NCBI GenBank assembly: GCA_030280995.1
Contig: JASXTE010000121.1
Location: forward strand, 51,200-115,199
Source: Hemileia vastatrix
Taxonomy: Eukaryota > Basidiomycota > Pucciniomycetes > Pucciniales > Zaghouaniaceae
Direction: 5' to 3'
DNA: 64,000 nt
Shown here: one piece after another, positions 44,655 to 55,755 of the stretch
How positions within the stretch are numbered: position 1 is the first letter of the stretch
Layout: every line of letters begins with the position of its first letter
The notes under the pieces: generated by a model
Databases searched by the model: none
The model's input: the letters and a program-made list of their open reading frames with translations, nothing else
Told to the model about the DNA's origin: nothing
Position numbers and translations under genes: made by a program

Positions 44655-46732
44655 ATGTCCCACCTTCAAAACGTCTACTCCCACGACAGTGTTGACAAAG
44701 AAGACCTCAAGTCAGAAGCACCATCCATCAGGGATGTTACTTCAGGTGACTTAGAAATGGTCGACAGCTCCCACAGAGTTGAACCAGACCATGGTTTCGA
44801 TCCTGTCTTTCTCAAGAAGACCATGAGAAAGGTCGATTACCGACTGGTTCCCATTCTCGCTGCTCTCTAGTGAGTATTGGTAACATTCGGTACCTTTTCT
44901 GACCTAATCCGTAGAGATCTGACTGACGTTTCTTCTGCTTTTCATTTTTCTCTTTCTTTCTCAGCTCCATCTCCTTGGTCGATCGAACCAACATCTCTCT
45001 CGCTGCCGTAGCTGGAATGGCTAAGGAGCTTCAATTGACTGTAGGAGAACGTTACAGTATCGCATTGCTCGTTTTCTTCGTTCCATACATCGTCTTTGAA
45101 TTGGCTTCCAACGTCTTCCTTCGAAAGTTCGGTGCCAGCAGATGGCTATCCATGGCTGGCTTCTCATTCGGAAGTGTCATGATTGGTATGGGATTCGTAG
45201 ACCATTGGTCCACTCTAGCTGTCTGCAGAGCCTTGATTGGGTGAGTAAACGGTCTTCAAGAGCGTATAGAAATAAGAGCAATTTTTGACGACGCGCGTTT
45301 TCTCATTTTCGACTTTCTCTCGCTCGCCCCTCCCTTTTCTCTCGTCTCTTTTCCTTCAGTGTCTTCGAAGCAGCTGTGTTCCCAGGTTGTGTCTACTTGA
45401 CTTCTTGTTGGTACGTCAGAAAGGAGATGCAAGTTAGATTGTCGGCCTTCTACATGTTCGCTGTCCTCATCTCGGGATTCTCGTGAGTATGCTTCCTTCA
45501 AGACGCCTCTCCTCTCGAAAACAAACACCTCCAGTTCAATCAAATCTACATAAACAACGATTTAAACTACCCCCGGAGACCCTAAACTGACGTTTGGACC
45601 TTCAAATTTCGTTCTTCTCTTCCACGACCCCCATCTCTTCAGATCCATCTGGGCTTACGGTCTCACACAAATTAAAGCTCCAAGTAACAACCCTTTAACC
45701 CCCTGGAGATGGATCTTCATCTGCCAATAAGTATTTGACATTCTATCATATAGTAGATGATGTTGCCTTGTACTTATCGCCATTGCCTTGTTTCCTTCTC
45801 GCTCTCTTCGTCCTCACAGGTATCGTCACTGTCGCAATCGCCGTCGCCGCCTTCTTCTTGATCGTTGATTTCCCAGACAAGGCTACCTTCTTAACCGAAG
45901 AACAGCGTCAAATGGTCACCACTCGTATTCAAAGAGATCGTGGAGATGCTAAGCCAGATGCCTTGACTCTCAAGAAGATCGGTCACTACGCCATGGATCT
46001 CAAGCTTTGGGCTTTCGGTATCAACTTTGGATGCTCTACCATCTCTTCATACGCTTTCTCATACTTCTTGCCATTGATCCTCAGATCTTTCGGCTTCTCA
46101 GTCAGAGATTCTCAACTACTGTGAGTATCTTAAGAGAAGAGGTCAAATCGCGCGGTGTCGACTTCTTCTTCGAATCCTTACTGATCTTTATCTTGTTGAC
46201 TCCTCCTTTCTTGAACCACAGTGTCGCTCCACCCTACGTTTTTGCTGTTATCTGTGCCATGATCTCAGCCTACGCCTCGGACAGAATGAGAGTCAAGATT
46301 CCATTCATCCTCTTCAACGCCGTCATGGTCATCGTTGGTCTCTGCCTCGTCGCCTTCGTTCACCACACTCCAGCCAACCCAATGGTCGCTGCCAGATATG
46401 CTGGAGTCTTCTTGGGTGTCTTTGGATGCAACAGCAACGTCGCCTTCACTCTCGGTCAAGCCAACGCCTCGATTGTCGGTCAATCCAAGAGAGGTTACAC
46501 TTCAGCTCTTCAAGTCATGGCTGGAGGTATTGGAGGTATCATCGCCTCTACCGTCTTCAGATCCAAGGATGCTCCAAACTACAGAATGGGAATCTGGGTC
46601 GCAGTCGGTGCTCAAGCTCTAGTCGTTCTTATCCAAATCGGTCTCTTCTTCTTCTTCAGAATCAGAAACCAACAAGCTAGATCTGGTAAGAAGCTCATCG
46701 AAAAGACTCCTGGTTTCTACTACACTTTGTAA
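44655..46732 (+). CDS. MFS transporter, anion:cation symporter family (Dal5/Tna1-like), with AT-AC intron
   Basis: Six exons (44655-44869, 44965-45240, 45360-45482, 45643-45726, 45818-46120, 46222-46732) close exactly to 503 aa only if the fourth intron is spliced as AT-AC. Family motifs: KVDYRLVPILAALYSISLVDRTNISLA (TM1, loop 1), VPYIVFELASNVFLRKFGASRWL (loop 2-3 signature), AVCRALIGVFEAAVFPGCVYL, TPWRWIFI then GIVTVAIA, and DFPDKATFLTEEQR. The second half runs from SYAFSYFLPLIL to NVAFTLGQANASIVGQSKR. Relatives import allantoate, ureidosuccinate, nicotinate or other organic anions with protons. A TATA box and strong start context suggest regulated, possibly high, expression. A paralogue lies directly downstream. 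The substrate is inferred only at family level. Confidence 0.93.
45727..45817 (+). other. Predicted AT-AC intron in transporter 1
   Basis: The intron begins ATAAGT and ends CTCAC, 91 nt. Removing it joins TGC CA with A GGT ATC, giving the conserved residues WIFI-CQ-GIVT. A GT-AG reading (donor at 45731) puts TAA in frame and breaks the phase. ATAAGT is the donor known for AT-AC introns spliced by the major (U2) spliceosome. Confidence 0.75.
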
Positions 46733-47247
46733 TTTCGCTTTTCTCTTTACGCTTATTTGTTATCATTGGTACTTCACGGTCTTATCTTGTCTCTCTTGGT
46801 CTCTCGAATCGTCTCTTCTCTCATGTATTCATCAATCTTTGTTGTACGCATAAAGCCACTACTGGGTCTCTTCTGTTACGGTCAAACTGCAATTCATGGT
46901 CACGTTTTTCACGAATCTTTATGGTATTGATTTTGTTCGAGCTCAAACAAAACATGAAAATCATAGAGGAGAAGGGGAAAGGCAGACGACTAGGGAATGA
47001 AAGCAGAGTCAAGTAACGAAGCGAGAGAAAGAGCGTCTTCCAAATTCAAATGCTTGATAATTAGAAGAAGAGTGCGAGAAATAGCGAACAAGTTGTATTG
47101 TATAGAACAAATTGAGGAAGGCGCAGAAGGACAACAAAGTCGGTGGTCTCGGTTTCAAGAGGAGATACTGGCCGATTGAACCGAGAATCTGTTGATGGGA
47201 TCTCCTCTGTTTCCATCCTTCCCCATCATCCTCACATACCTTTTACT
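46733..47247. other. Intergenic region between tandem transporters
   Basis: Holds the 3' UTR of transporter 1 and the promoter of transporter 2. The ATG at 47248 sits in an accessible context (ttttactATGG). No clear TATA box or other feature was seen. Confidence 0.45.
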
Positions 47248-49776
47248 ATGGTAGAATCTCATTCTATTCCAGCTCAAATCTCAGAGACAGCGCTCGGTCC
47301 AGAGTCAGAGAAAGTTTCTCAAGCTCTTCATCTCGAAAGTTCTTCTCCTTCTTCGGAAGAAGAAAAGGCTCATCAGATCTTGGAGGAAGATGAGGATGAA
47401 ATGACTCCAGAAGAGGAAAAGGCAATGCTCAGAAAGATTGACTTCGCTTTGGTTCCTTTTGCTTCTTTGCTTTATCTGTGAGTGCTCAGAGATGTCAGAA
47501 GAATCAAGGAAGAAAAGGTGGGGAAGAAGCTCAAAAGGATTGGATGGACAAGGACTGATGCGTAATAATTCTCTTCTCAACATGGCCAAAGACTATCATT
47601 CTTGGATAGGGTCAATATCGGTCAGGCAAACGCAGGCTCACCTGGTCCTTCTCTTACCAAGACGTTAGGATTGAAAGGAGATCAATACCAAGGTTAGTCG
47701 ATAAAATGTCTCTCTCTCTACTGCGAGCGTTTCTCTCATCAAAGCTTGTTCTCTTTTTATCTTGACAGTGGCTCTATCTGTTTTTTTCATCTTCTAGTAA
47801 GTAAGAATTGAAACAAGAGAAGGTTGCAGAAAGAAGAGATCGAAGAGACAGAGACCTTTCCGTCTCTTCCACCTATTCCTATCTCTCTCTTTTGTGATAC
47901 AATATTCATCTTTCTTTGAAAGCCACAAGTCTAAGTCTTGATTCCTTCGCCTTTCTCTTTCTCGTAGCATCGTCTTCGAGGTACCCTCCAATCTTCTCCT
48001 CAAATACTTTCAGCCTCACAGATTCATCTCTGTCATTATGATCTGCTGGGCCATTGTGGCAACTCTAATGGGAGTCGTACAAAACTTTGGAGGCCTAGTT
48101 GCGACTAGATGTCTTCTCGGTCTTTTTGAAGGTCTGTAGTATGGAGAGGATGAGGAAGATGAAGCGGAAGGCAAAGTGCGGGGTCACGTCTTCGTCTTCT
48201 TCTTCTTTACTCATTCTACCTTTCTTTGCTTTTTGATATCCACACAGGGGGTCTTTATCCAGCGTTGAACTTCATCTTCGTCTGCTGGTACAAGAGGTCG
48301 GAACTCAACTTGAGAATCGGAATTCTATTTGCAGGCGCAACTTTGAGCGGTGCTTTTGGTGGGATTCTAGGGTATGGTCTGAGGCATATAAATGGGAAAG
48401 TTCCTGGCCTTTCGGAAGGATGGAGGTAAGTAGAATGCGAGGGAGAGAGGCGGTTGAGAGAGGCTATCGAGAAGTCACCTCTGTCACCTCGGAAATGACT
48501 CTCAGTTTCACCTGATCTGCATTCTACTTACGAAATGTTGCTTTTCTCTTTGATTGAACGCAAAAGGTGGATCTTCATCACAGAATTAGTATCTAAGTCG
48601 ATTTGTTCAACCTTTTTTAATATTCAAGAATTACGTTCTGTTATCTAACCTGATTCAATCCCTTCCCTTCTTTTCAATACAGGTCTGGTCACTTTCGTCG
48701 TCGCTTTGTTCTGTTACTGGCTAGTCGTTGACTTTCCAGGAGATAACGAAAGACTCTTGTCTAAAGAACAGAGCAGGAAATGGATTAGAAGAATTACTCG
48801 TTCTCAAGGAATCGCTACTGCTCAAACTGATTTCGAGTGGGGTCAAGTGGCAGCTGCCTTCACTGATTGGAAAATGTACATGTACGCCGTAATGTATGGA
48901 TCGATAGCTACTCCGCTCTACGGATTGGCCTTGTTCACTCCAGCCATTATTGCAGACTTGAACTTTTCAGGAGCTAGTGCGAATCTTCTATCAGTTCCAC
49001 CTTACGTTTTAGGCTTCATCACTACAATTGCAACTGCTTTCATTTCTGACCGCTATGGTTTCAGATCTCCTTTCATTATCTTCTGGATGTTGGTGAGTAT
49101 TTGAGGCTTTGAAAAGTCTGTAAGATTCTTCGGGTTCTGACCTTCAGCCTCTCACAATCACTTTTTTTTGTCTCCGACAGGTCGTCGTGATCGCATACAT
49201 TGTTCTCATCAACGATGTACCTGCTCGTGGTAGATACGCTGCCATTCATTTGGCAGTAGCAGGTGTCAGTCCTTGTATTGCACTTGCCATTACTTGGGTA
49301 GGAACCGCTTTCGGTGAGTATTAGAATGAAGTCACAGATCCCATCGACAGCAAGCATTTTGGCAATAGTTTCCGAGACTGATCCCAACGCGATCTTTTTC
49401 TTCTTCTCTCTATTACATCAATCTAGGTCCTGTCTACAAAAGAGGAGCTGCAATGGGGTTCTTCTTCACCATTGGAAATGGTTGTGGTTTGATCTCTTCT
49501 AACATTTATCCAGCCACCGAAAAGCCTCGATACATCAAAGGACATGCGATCTCTCTCGCCTTCGCAGTTCTAGCTATCATTTGCGCAACCATTCTTCTCA
49601 TTACCAATTATAGGATCAACAAATCTAGGGACGAAAAATATGGAAAGACTTCTGGCTCTCTAGCCGTCGCTGTGACTCATCAAGATCAAAAGAAACGTTA
49701 TGGATTGGAACATTTGACAGACAAAGAGATCATTTCTTTAGGAGATCGTCATCCTAGTTTCCGTCATTCTCTTTGA
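47248..49776 (+). CDS. Second MFS anion:cation symporter (Dal5/Tna1-like), with AT-AC intron and micro-exons
   Basis: Nine exons (47248-47477, 47592-47692, 47769-47796, 47968-48131, 48248-48425, 48567-48584, 48681-49092, 49181-49313, 49427-49776) close to 537 aa when the intron after the 18-nt exon 6 is AT-AC. The acidic N-terminus is followed by KIDFALVPFASLLYLLSFLDRVNIGQA, VFEVPSNLLLKYF, CLLGLFEGGLYPALNF, WRWIFITEGLVTFVVALF and VDFPGDNERLLSKEQ. Later segments include LSVPPYVLGFITTIATAFISDRYGFR and GFFFTIGNGCGLISSNIYP. It is the same family as its upstream neighbour but diverged well beyond recent duplication. Exons 3 (28 nt) and 6 (18 nt) are very small. It probably transports a small organic anion; allantoate or ureido compounds fit the context but are unproven. 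Confidence 0.92.
48585..48680 (+). other. Predicted AT-AC intron in transporter 2
   Basis: The intron begins ATTAGT and ends AATAC, 96 nt, with a CTAAC branch-like sequence near 48646. Removal joins ACA GA with A GGT CTG, giving WIFI-TE-GLVT, the family consensus. A GT-AG reading (donor GTATCT at 48589) is out of frame. The intron position is the same codon as in the upstream paralogue. Confidence 0.72.
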
Positions 49777-50124
49777 TACCATAGTCATTGTTGATACTCA
49801 AGGAACAAAGAAGGAAAACGCGTTGGTCGCTTGTTTTTGAACGTTACCCCCACCCCTTCTGAGATTCTCTGCTTCAGTTCCATATCCTCGATCCGAACTT
49901 TCCCTCTCATGTTGATCTGCTTTTTGAGATCTTGATAATCAATGTAATCGTATCCGCAACCGTTTCACTCTCAGTCACTTTCTCTTTCTTCTTTCGTCTC
50001 AATAGAGTCGATGTCTGATTGCAAAACTTGAAAAAATGTAATTCAAGTCGAGACGAAGATGATTAGTCTCTCACAGTCCAGGTAAATGGAAGATAGAAAA
50101 CATTTGTGCATGAAAATAGCAAAT
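49777..50124. other. Intergenic region between convergent genes
   Basis: Nothing recognised beyond presumed 3' UTRs. Confidence 0.5.
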
Positions 50125-51189
50125 TTACTCTCCTTTGTACTTGTTTGCTAGAATCCCAGCTAAAAGTTGAATTCCAGCCTTTGCACCGTCGATGACGGAA
50201 ATGGATTTCTCGCCTTCTTTGACTGCTGATCTGACGACGTGCTCCATTCCAGAGAATCCTGTCCAAATACATAACCAATAGACAGGAATTGAAGTGTAAG
50301 AAAAGTTTTATCAGTCGTTCTGTTTTGCACTCAAGACGTTCGACGTAAGAGGCTTCGATCTATCTTTCTTCCCTTCGAAAACTCACCAGCACAACCCAAA
50401 ATGATAGTATCAGCTCCACTCTCGATCAGTTCTCTACTTTTCTCTCTAATAACTCTTTCCACTTTCTCTCTATCACCAGTTTGTAATTCGACCACTCCCA
50501 AATTTGTAGCTTTTGTCCCAACATACTTCCAACTTTGACCACTTCCAATAACCTCTCTTACACCTTTTTCACAATCCTCGACTGCACTTTGCATAGATGT
50601 TAAGACACCGAACTTTTCGCCAACCGCTAGAGCATGAAGGACTGAAGAGGTTAGAATGTGCATAGAAGGAAATTGGGACCAATAGGTTTTCAACATTGGA
50701 ACTAGAGGGTGAGCTGAAAAGCATGCTATAAGGAATCCCATTGGCAGATCGTCTGGGATAGGTGCATCAGCTAGAACGATTGGTATTAGAGACGTTCGAG
50801 ATAGAGTAGGGAAAGTTTCCGATGCGGATTGGATTGAAGAGATTGGATCTATGATTGAAGAAGGTGCTGAAGGTGGACCTGTTAGAAAGTGTAGCTTGGT
50901 TTGAGGCGGGCAAATTGATGATAAACTTCTTTCCAATGCTTCTGTAATCACCTTGAAGATGTCGAATTCCAGTGAAGAAAGAGGGGGGAAAGAGCAAAGT
51001 CAGAGTAAAGAAGAAACGAAGACGAAGAGATTCGAGAAGAGTAGAGTCTTCGATGTCTCTCCAATTCTGGTGCGAGAGGTTCACCAGATGCCCTTTGAAG
51101 AAGTCCTAATTGATTCTCGTTGAGATGCTCACTTTTGAAGAATTGGGATTGACGACGAAGATACGAGAAGTGTAATACTGTTGAGCCAT
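50125..51189 (-). CDS. DCG1: Asp/Glu/hydantoin racemase-family protein (Dcg1-like)
   Basis: Three exons (51189-51133, 50951-50387, 50258-50125) close to 251 aa. It begins MAQQYYTSRIFVVNPNSSK, the family's VNPN motif near the N-terminus. Two catalytic-type cysteines appear in MGFLIACFSAHPL and IILGCAGFSGM, the expected positions for the racemase fold. The C-terminus is GAKAGIQLLAGILANKY. The family includes hydantoin and aspartate/glutamate racemases; yeast DCG1 is nitrogen-regulated and sits in the allantoin-degradation cluster, though its reaction is not firmly established. Lying next to two Dal5-type transporters, it plausibly belongs to ureide or hydantoin nitrogen use. It is divergent from POP3 across 277 bp. 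Confidence 0.85.
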
Positions 51190-51466
51190 GATTTGCGATG
51201 GGCTGTCTATGACAATGGATTGAGCTCCTTCTTGAACTTTAGATTTAGAATTCTTCTTTTAAATCGCTGAGACTATCTTGAAAGAAAAAGAAAAGAGAGT
51301 CAGAGGTGTTGGGTCGAAGGCTTAAGGCCTAAGGGAGAAAAGGACAGAAAGAGAAAAAGCTTCTCAACTTCTTAACATCTGCATCGGCCCTGTTATTCAA
51401 TGATCCCGTTCTCATCCAAGGCGTAAAAGTGATCAGGAAAGATCAGTGCAAGCAATCCAATCATCA

Positions 51467-53561
51467 ATGATGGCCAAACCAGCTTCAACTTCAGCCAAAG
51501 CGACTGCGATGTCTTCTTCATCAGCCAGAGTCCATTCTTCGAATACTTCACAAAGATCCAAAGCAAAAGCAAACAAAAAATCAACAAATCAATCTTCAAA
51601 TCCAACTAAAAGTCCAAATAAAACTTCAACAGAATCGCTTGCAAACTCATCGACATCTTCATCGACATCGATCCTTCATGGAAAGGATTCAAAGTTGGCT
51701 GCCTTACTTCAACAATCCGCCACTAATCAGTCCAATAAGCCTTCCACTTCAACTGCACAGAACGACAAGGAGAAGGATAAGCAAACGAAAGATGTGAAAG
51801 GAAAAGGAAAAGAGAAGGAGAAGCAGCCAGAGATCCAGAAAGAGAAAGACAGGTCTGCTGCTTCTTCTTCTTCAGTCGCAGCTGCCAGAAAGACTGTCTT
51901 CAGGCCAGTCCTCAACAGTCCTTTTACTGTCAATTGGTGAGTGAATGCTTGTTTGATGGGGATATGGAAAAATGTTGGTAGAGCTGCTGAAGCTTTTGAA
52001 GTTCGCAAGGAAGATGTGAGAGCTTGTCTCTGTTCGAGCTAGTTGATAAGCTTTCGTTTGATCAAATTGTCCAACTTCCTCGTCATTCCAAGTTGCTCAT
52101 AAACAATTCTTTCTTTCTCTTCACCCATCATATTTCACTTTCAGGCCGACCATCCCTCCCAATCTATCGGAACCTCTACTCTACACTCTCATCGACCTTC
52201 TATCTCATCCTTCTCTAGCCGCCATCAGAGGCAAAGATGGTTCCCCCAGAGATAGAGACAAGGGCAATGGTAGAAGGAAGAGAAAATTGGAGAACATCAG
52301 AAAGGGAGAAGAGAGAGAAGAGAGGGAGGAAAGAGAAGGAGAAGAATGGGGGGAGGAAATCTTGAGAAGATTCAAGAAACCTAGATTGGGAGATCAAGAC
52401 GTTCTAGTAGAGAATGAGAAGATTCAAGATGATGATCAAGTGGCAGTCGAAGAAGGAGAGGATAAGGAAGTAGAGATTCAGAAAGATGTGGAAATGGAAG
52501 ATGGAACTCGAGAGGGAGAACTGAACTCCTTGAAGGAACCATCAACCGAAAAAGATGAAGGAACTCTTCTGAAAGATCAAGCTGGAGATGTCAAGGGTGG
52601 AAAGGAAAGTAAAGAACGAAGTCTATCAAGGTTCTTTACTATAGGTTTGAATTCAGTCACCAAGAAATTGGAGGATCAAGTCTCTAAAGCTTCTGCCTAC
52701 GCAGTCATGAATCAGAAAACAACCTCAAACTCATCAACATCAACATCAACATCGATTCCATCAATAACGAAACTGGATCTAGATTCAGATCCGCCCTTGA
52801 CGATGGTTTTCGTTTGCACCAAGGACATCGATCCTATCTCGATGATCGCTCATTTTCCCTTGCTCACTTGTGCAGTCAATGCTGTTAGTGAGAAGGACTT
52901 CTTTTCGGAGGAAAAAGAATCTGAAAATCTAGCTTCAACTTCAATTTCAACCTCCAAAAGATTCACGCCAGTTCTCTTGATCCCATTACCTGAAGGTTCT
53001 TCTCTGGAATTATCTAAAGCTTTGAATTTGAGAAGAGTTTCTACTATCGGTTTGTCCCTACCTCTGAATTCTAGCTCAGGTTTACAATCAATGAAAGAAG
53101 AAACTATTCCATCAGATCTACTGAAACCTCTAATCTCAATCCTTCAGAAATGTTCAATCGAACCTTTAAGAGCTAATTGGTTAGACATCGCTGCTGAAAC
53201 TTCTATTTTGAATGGAAACGAATTCAAGCTGAATGATTCAAATCCTAATGAGGAAGTCGAATTATCAAACCAAGCTCAAAAGAGGGAAAAATCGCAGTTG
53301 AAATTAAGAGGTCCATTTATTAAACATGTTAGAACGACTGCTCCTGTAGATCTCAGATCTGGTAGGGAAAAGAAGAAATTGGCTAGAACTCAGAGGAAGA
53401 TCGAAAGAAAGGAAAAGAAGAAATTGAAGTTGGAAGAGGAAAAGAAGCAATTGAAAAAGTTGAAAAGGATGGAGGTCGATGGTGAGGAGAAGAAGGGGAA
53501 GAAAAAGAGAGTTAAGAGAAAGAAAGTAGAGAAGGTGGGCGAGGTCACCTCGAAGTCTTGA
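51467..53561 (+). CDS. POP3: RNase P/MRP subunit Pop3
   Basis: Two exons (51467-51936, 52145-53561) close to 628 aa. A Ser/Lys-rich N-terminus precedes the conserved start of the domain (KTVFRPVLNSPFTVNWPTIPPN, then LLYTLIDLLSHPS). An acidic/basic insertion follows. The L7Ae-like core has FFTIGLNSVTKKLEDQV, TMVFVCTKDIDPISMIAHFP and RFTPVLLIPLPEGSSLELSKAL, then NLRRVSTIGLSL and CSIEPLRANWLD. The C-terminal tail is very Lys-rich with nuclear-localisation-like clusters. Pop3 binds RNA in RNase P and RNase MRP, for tRNA and rRNA processing. It is longer than yeast Pop3, mainly from low-complexity insertions. The match rests on pattern recognition across the core, so the family call is good but not certain. 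Confidence 0.78.
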
Positions 53562-54167
53562 TGAAATTCATAGAAGTTATAAATCTGTACGTAATTGTAA
53601 TTGTAGTTGAACTCTGTATTGTAAGTCGTTGCGAAATCTGAAGCTGTATTACTACGACTACCGTCTCGGTAAGACCTACTTTGCAAAGCCGTTATACCTG
53701 GATTTCTCTATCCTATTTCAAGCCTTTTGAGGGAATTGAAACTAGATTCGAGATTGATCTTGAACGAGAATCGAGGTGAAAAGTAAGATTGAGACGAAAG
53801 AAACTTTCTTCTTCTTCCAACTACTAACCACATCAAGCACAAGTCTGCTGTTCTCTTTCTGCACACATTCCATCAATTCTGCTTCTGGTTGCTCTTTCAG
53901 AACAGGCATAACACAATCCAAAGCTGCTCATACAAAGTCATCAACTCATATTGATCCCTTCGTCCAACGACATTACGACACCCCTATTTTTGGCTTCTTC
54001 CAAGATCTTCTTCTCGACGATCCTTGTCCGAATCCTCCAAACCAAACTCGTGAGTACAGTTTCAGAATTCCTTTCGACCCATCAGAGAAGATCCTCCATC
54101 ACTCGCACACCATTATCTGATCCTTCGTGATGCCTTCATCTCGTTCGCAGCTTCTGTGGTCTCAGCA
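53562..54167. other. Intergenic region / possible 5' exon of the next F-box gene
   Basis: An acceptor-like cgcag ends at 54150, so the downstream F-box gene may have a 5' exon here. No convincing coding exon was found. Confidence 0.35.
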
Positions 54168-54965
54168 ATGTCCTCTTCCATTTCAGATGACATCCCATCT
54201 TCAATCTTGAACACCATTTGTCACGAGAACACTCTTCTGCTCTTCGATCTGATGCTGGTCTCGAAAGATTGGCACTCTCTTCTATCCAACACGGCTGGTT
54301 TTTGGAGAAACGTCAAGATAATCGGCAATTCCATTGAAGATGATCATGTTCCAGCAGTGGTCAAAAGAGCAGCGGATCTATCAAATAATTCGTTAGAAAG
54401 TTTCATCTTCTCTGATCCATATTCACGTACGAATCTTGATACGGAGGAGATTCTTTCGACTTTGGAACTCTCAAAGACAACTATCAAGAGGATAGAATTT
54501 CCTTTTCACCTACTAGATCACCATATACCTTTTTTCAAAACTTTCAGTAATTTGGAGAGATTGAATACATTGCGAGAAGATGTACCCGAAGTTCAAGTAT
54601 CAACCCCAGGCAAATTGGTCTCTCTGGCTGCCATGGTTTCTGACTCGTGGGAGATTTCCAAACATGATTTAGAATGGTTCTCTCATCTACAATCAATCCA
54701 CTGGTGTGATGTGGCGGATGACTCTTGTTTACCAACCAATTTGGCGAGGATCTTCCAAGTTTGCAAGGGAACTCTTACGGAAGTTGAGATCTACGCTGGC
54801 TGTGAAGATGAGGTTTCTGAAGACTTAGATTCTTATCATCTTCCAAACGTCAAGAGCTTCAGGTTAAATTTCTGTAGTGGTGAACCGCCCAGTTATGGGG
54901 TAATGAAGCTCCCAAATTTAGTTGAGCTCTGGGCTTCTCCTGAGCTCGACCCTACGAAACGGTGA
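54168..54965 (+). CDS. F-box-like protein, C-terminally short paralogue
   Basis: 265 codons from ATG 54168. The F-box-like start is SDDIPSSILNTICHENTLLLFD with LMLVSKDWHSLLSNTAGFW. Diverged LRR-like repeats follow, with the same landmarks as the 8-11 kb pair: TLELSKTTIKRIEFPF matches the SRATLR repeat, and VPEVQVSTPGKLVSL matches LPEAEIQTPG. It stops after LPNLVELWASPELDPTKR and lacks the C-terminal LLAEI block, so it is about 160 residues shorter than the intact paralogue. The last 48 bp overlap the convergent TPR gene. It could be a truncated but functional family member or a decaying copy. Confidence 0.65.
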   Translation: MSSSISDDIPSSILNTICHENTLLLFDLMLVSKDWHSLLSNTAGFWRNVKIIGNSIEDDHVPAVVKRAADLSNNSLESFIFSDPYSRTNLDTEEILSTLELSKTTIKRIEFPFHLLDHHIPFFKTFSNLERLNTLREDVPEVQVSTPGKLVSLAAMVSDSWEISKHDLEWFSHLQSIHWCDVADDSCLPTNLARIFQVCKGTLTEVEIYAGCEDEVSEDLDSYHLPNVKSFRLNFCSGEPPSYGVMKLPNLVELWASPELDPTKR

Positions 54966-55755
54966 TTTCCTTTCCAAATCCTGAACGTTCAACATTTGTT
55001 GCCTCGTCGTGAGAAGACTGGACGTTGATAGGTTGAGAGTAGATCCATTCTCATCTTCTGTTTTGGCATCGAACTTCAGATGAGCGAGATCAATTGAGCA
55101 AAGTGCAGCAGCCTGATAAGCGAGAGCCACTCTGACGTAATACTGATCGAGCAGAATGAGAAGAAGGAAGAAGAAAAGAAAAGTTGAAGAGATGCCAGCA
55201 TGTGAGCTTCTGTCCCTGTAGTCCATCGTTTTCATTGGTCTGGATGAGTTTGAACATGAATGGAATCACTGAAATGAGAGATAGAGGTAGACAACGTTCA
55301 GAGAGCACTCACCTTTGGATCCTTTCTGTTCGATTCCACTGCTTTGTGAGCGTCTTCAATCGACAAAGAGAATAGACCACTCTTCTCATGGGCAATCGAT
55401 CTGAGATAGTAAGGCTCAGAGAGAGCGCTGGATGGCTCAGACACAGATTGCTCCGCGTGAGCTATTATTGCCTGTAGAGAAAGGAAGAATGAAGATCAAG
55501 GACGATGACGGGAAGATCAGGCTTTGTAACGAACACAGTGCTTGTTCCCCTCCTCTCCTATCCACTCACAGCGGTGGAAAGTTGAATTGCAGTCTTGAAA
55601 TCCAAGATGTCCAAAGAGGTACGGATTGCATCGAGTTGTGAGGCGAAGTTAGACGATAAAGAACCTGCCGAATTAGCGGTTGATAATGATATTGATGAAG
55701 AGCGTTTGTGTTGCAGAGGCTCTGTTAGAATCAGAGCTGAATCGAAGTGAGACAT
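54918..55755 (-). CDS. Small TPR-like protein, function unknown
   Basis: Three exons (55755-55570, 55471-55313, 55142-54918) close exactly to 189 aa, starting MSHFDSALILTEPLQ. TPR-like helices are visible: LDAIRTSLDILDFKTAIQLSTAV, YYLRSIAHEKSGLFSLSIED, AHKAVESNRKDPKYYVRVALAY. The C-terminus is charged. It may be an Hsp70/Hsp90 co-chaperone-type scaffold, but there is too little to assign. An upstream in-frame extension to 55854 lacks an ATG. Its 3' coding end overlaps the F-box gene on the other strand. Confidence 0.6.
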
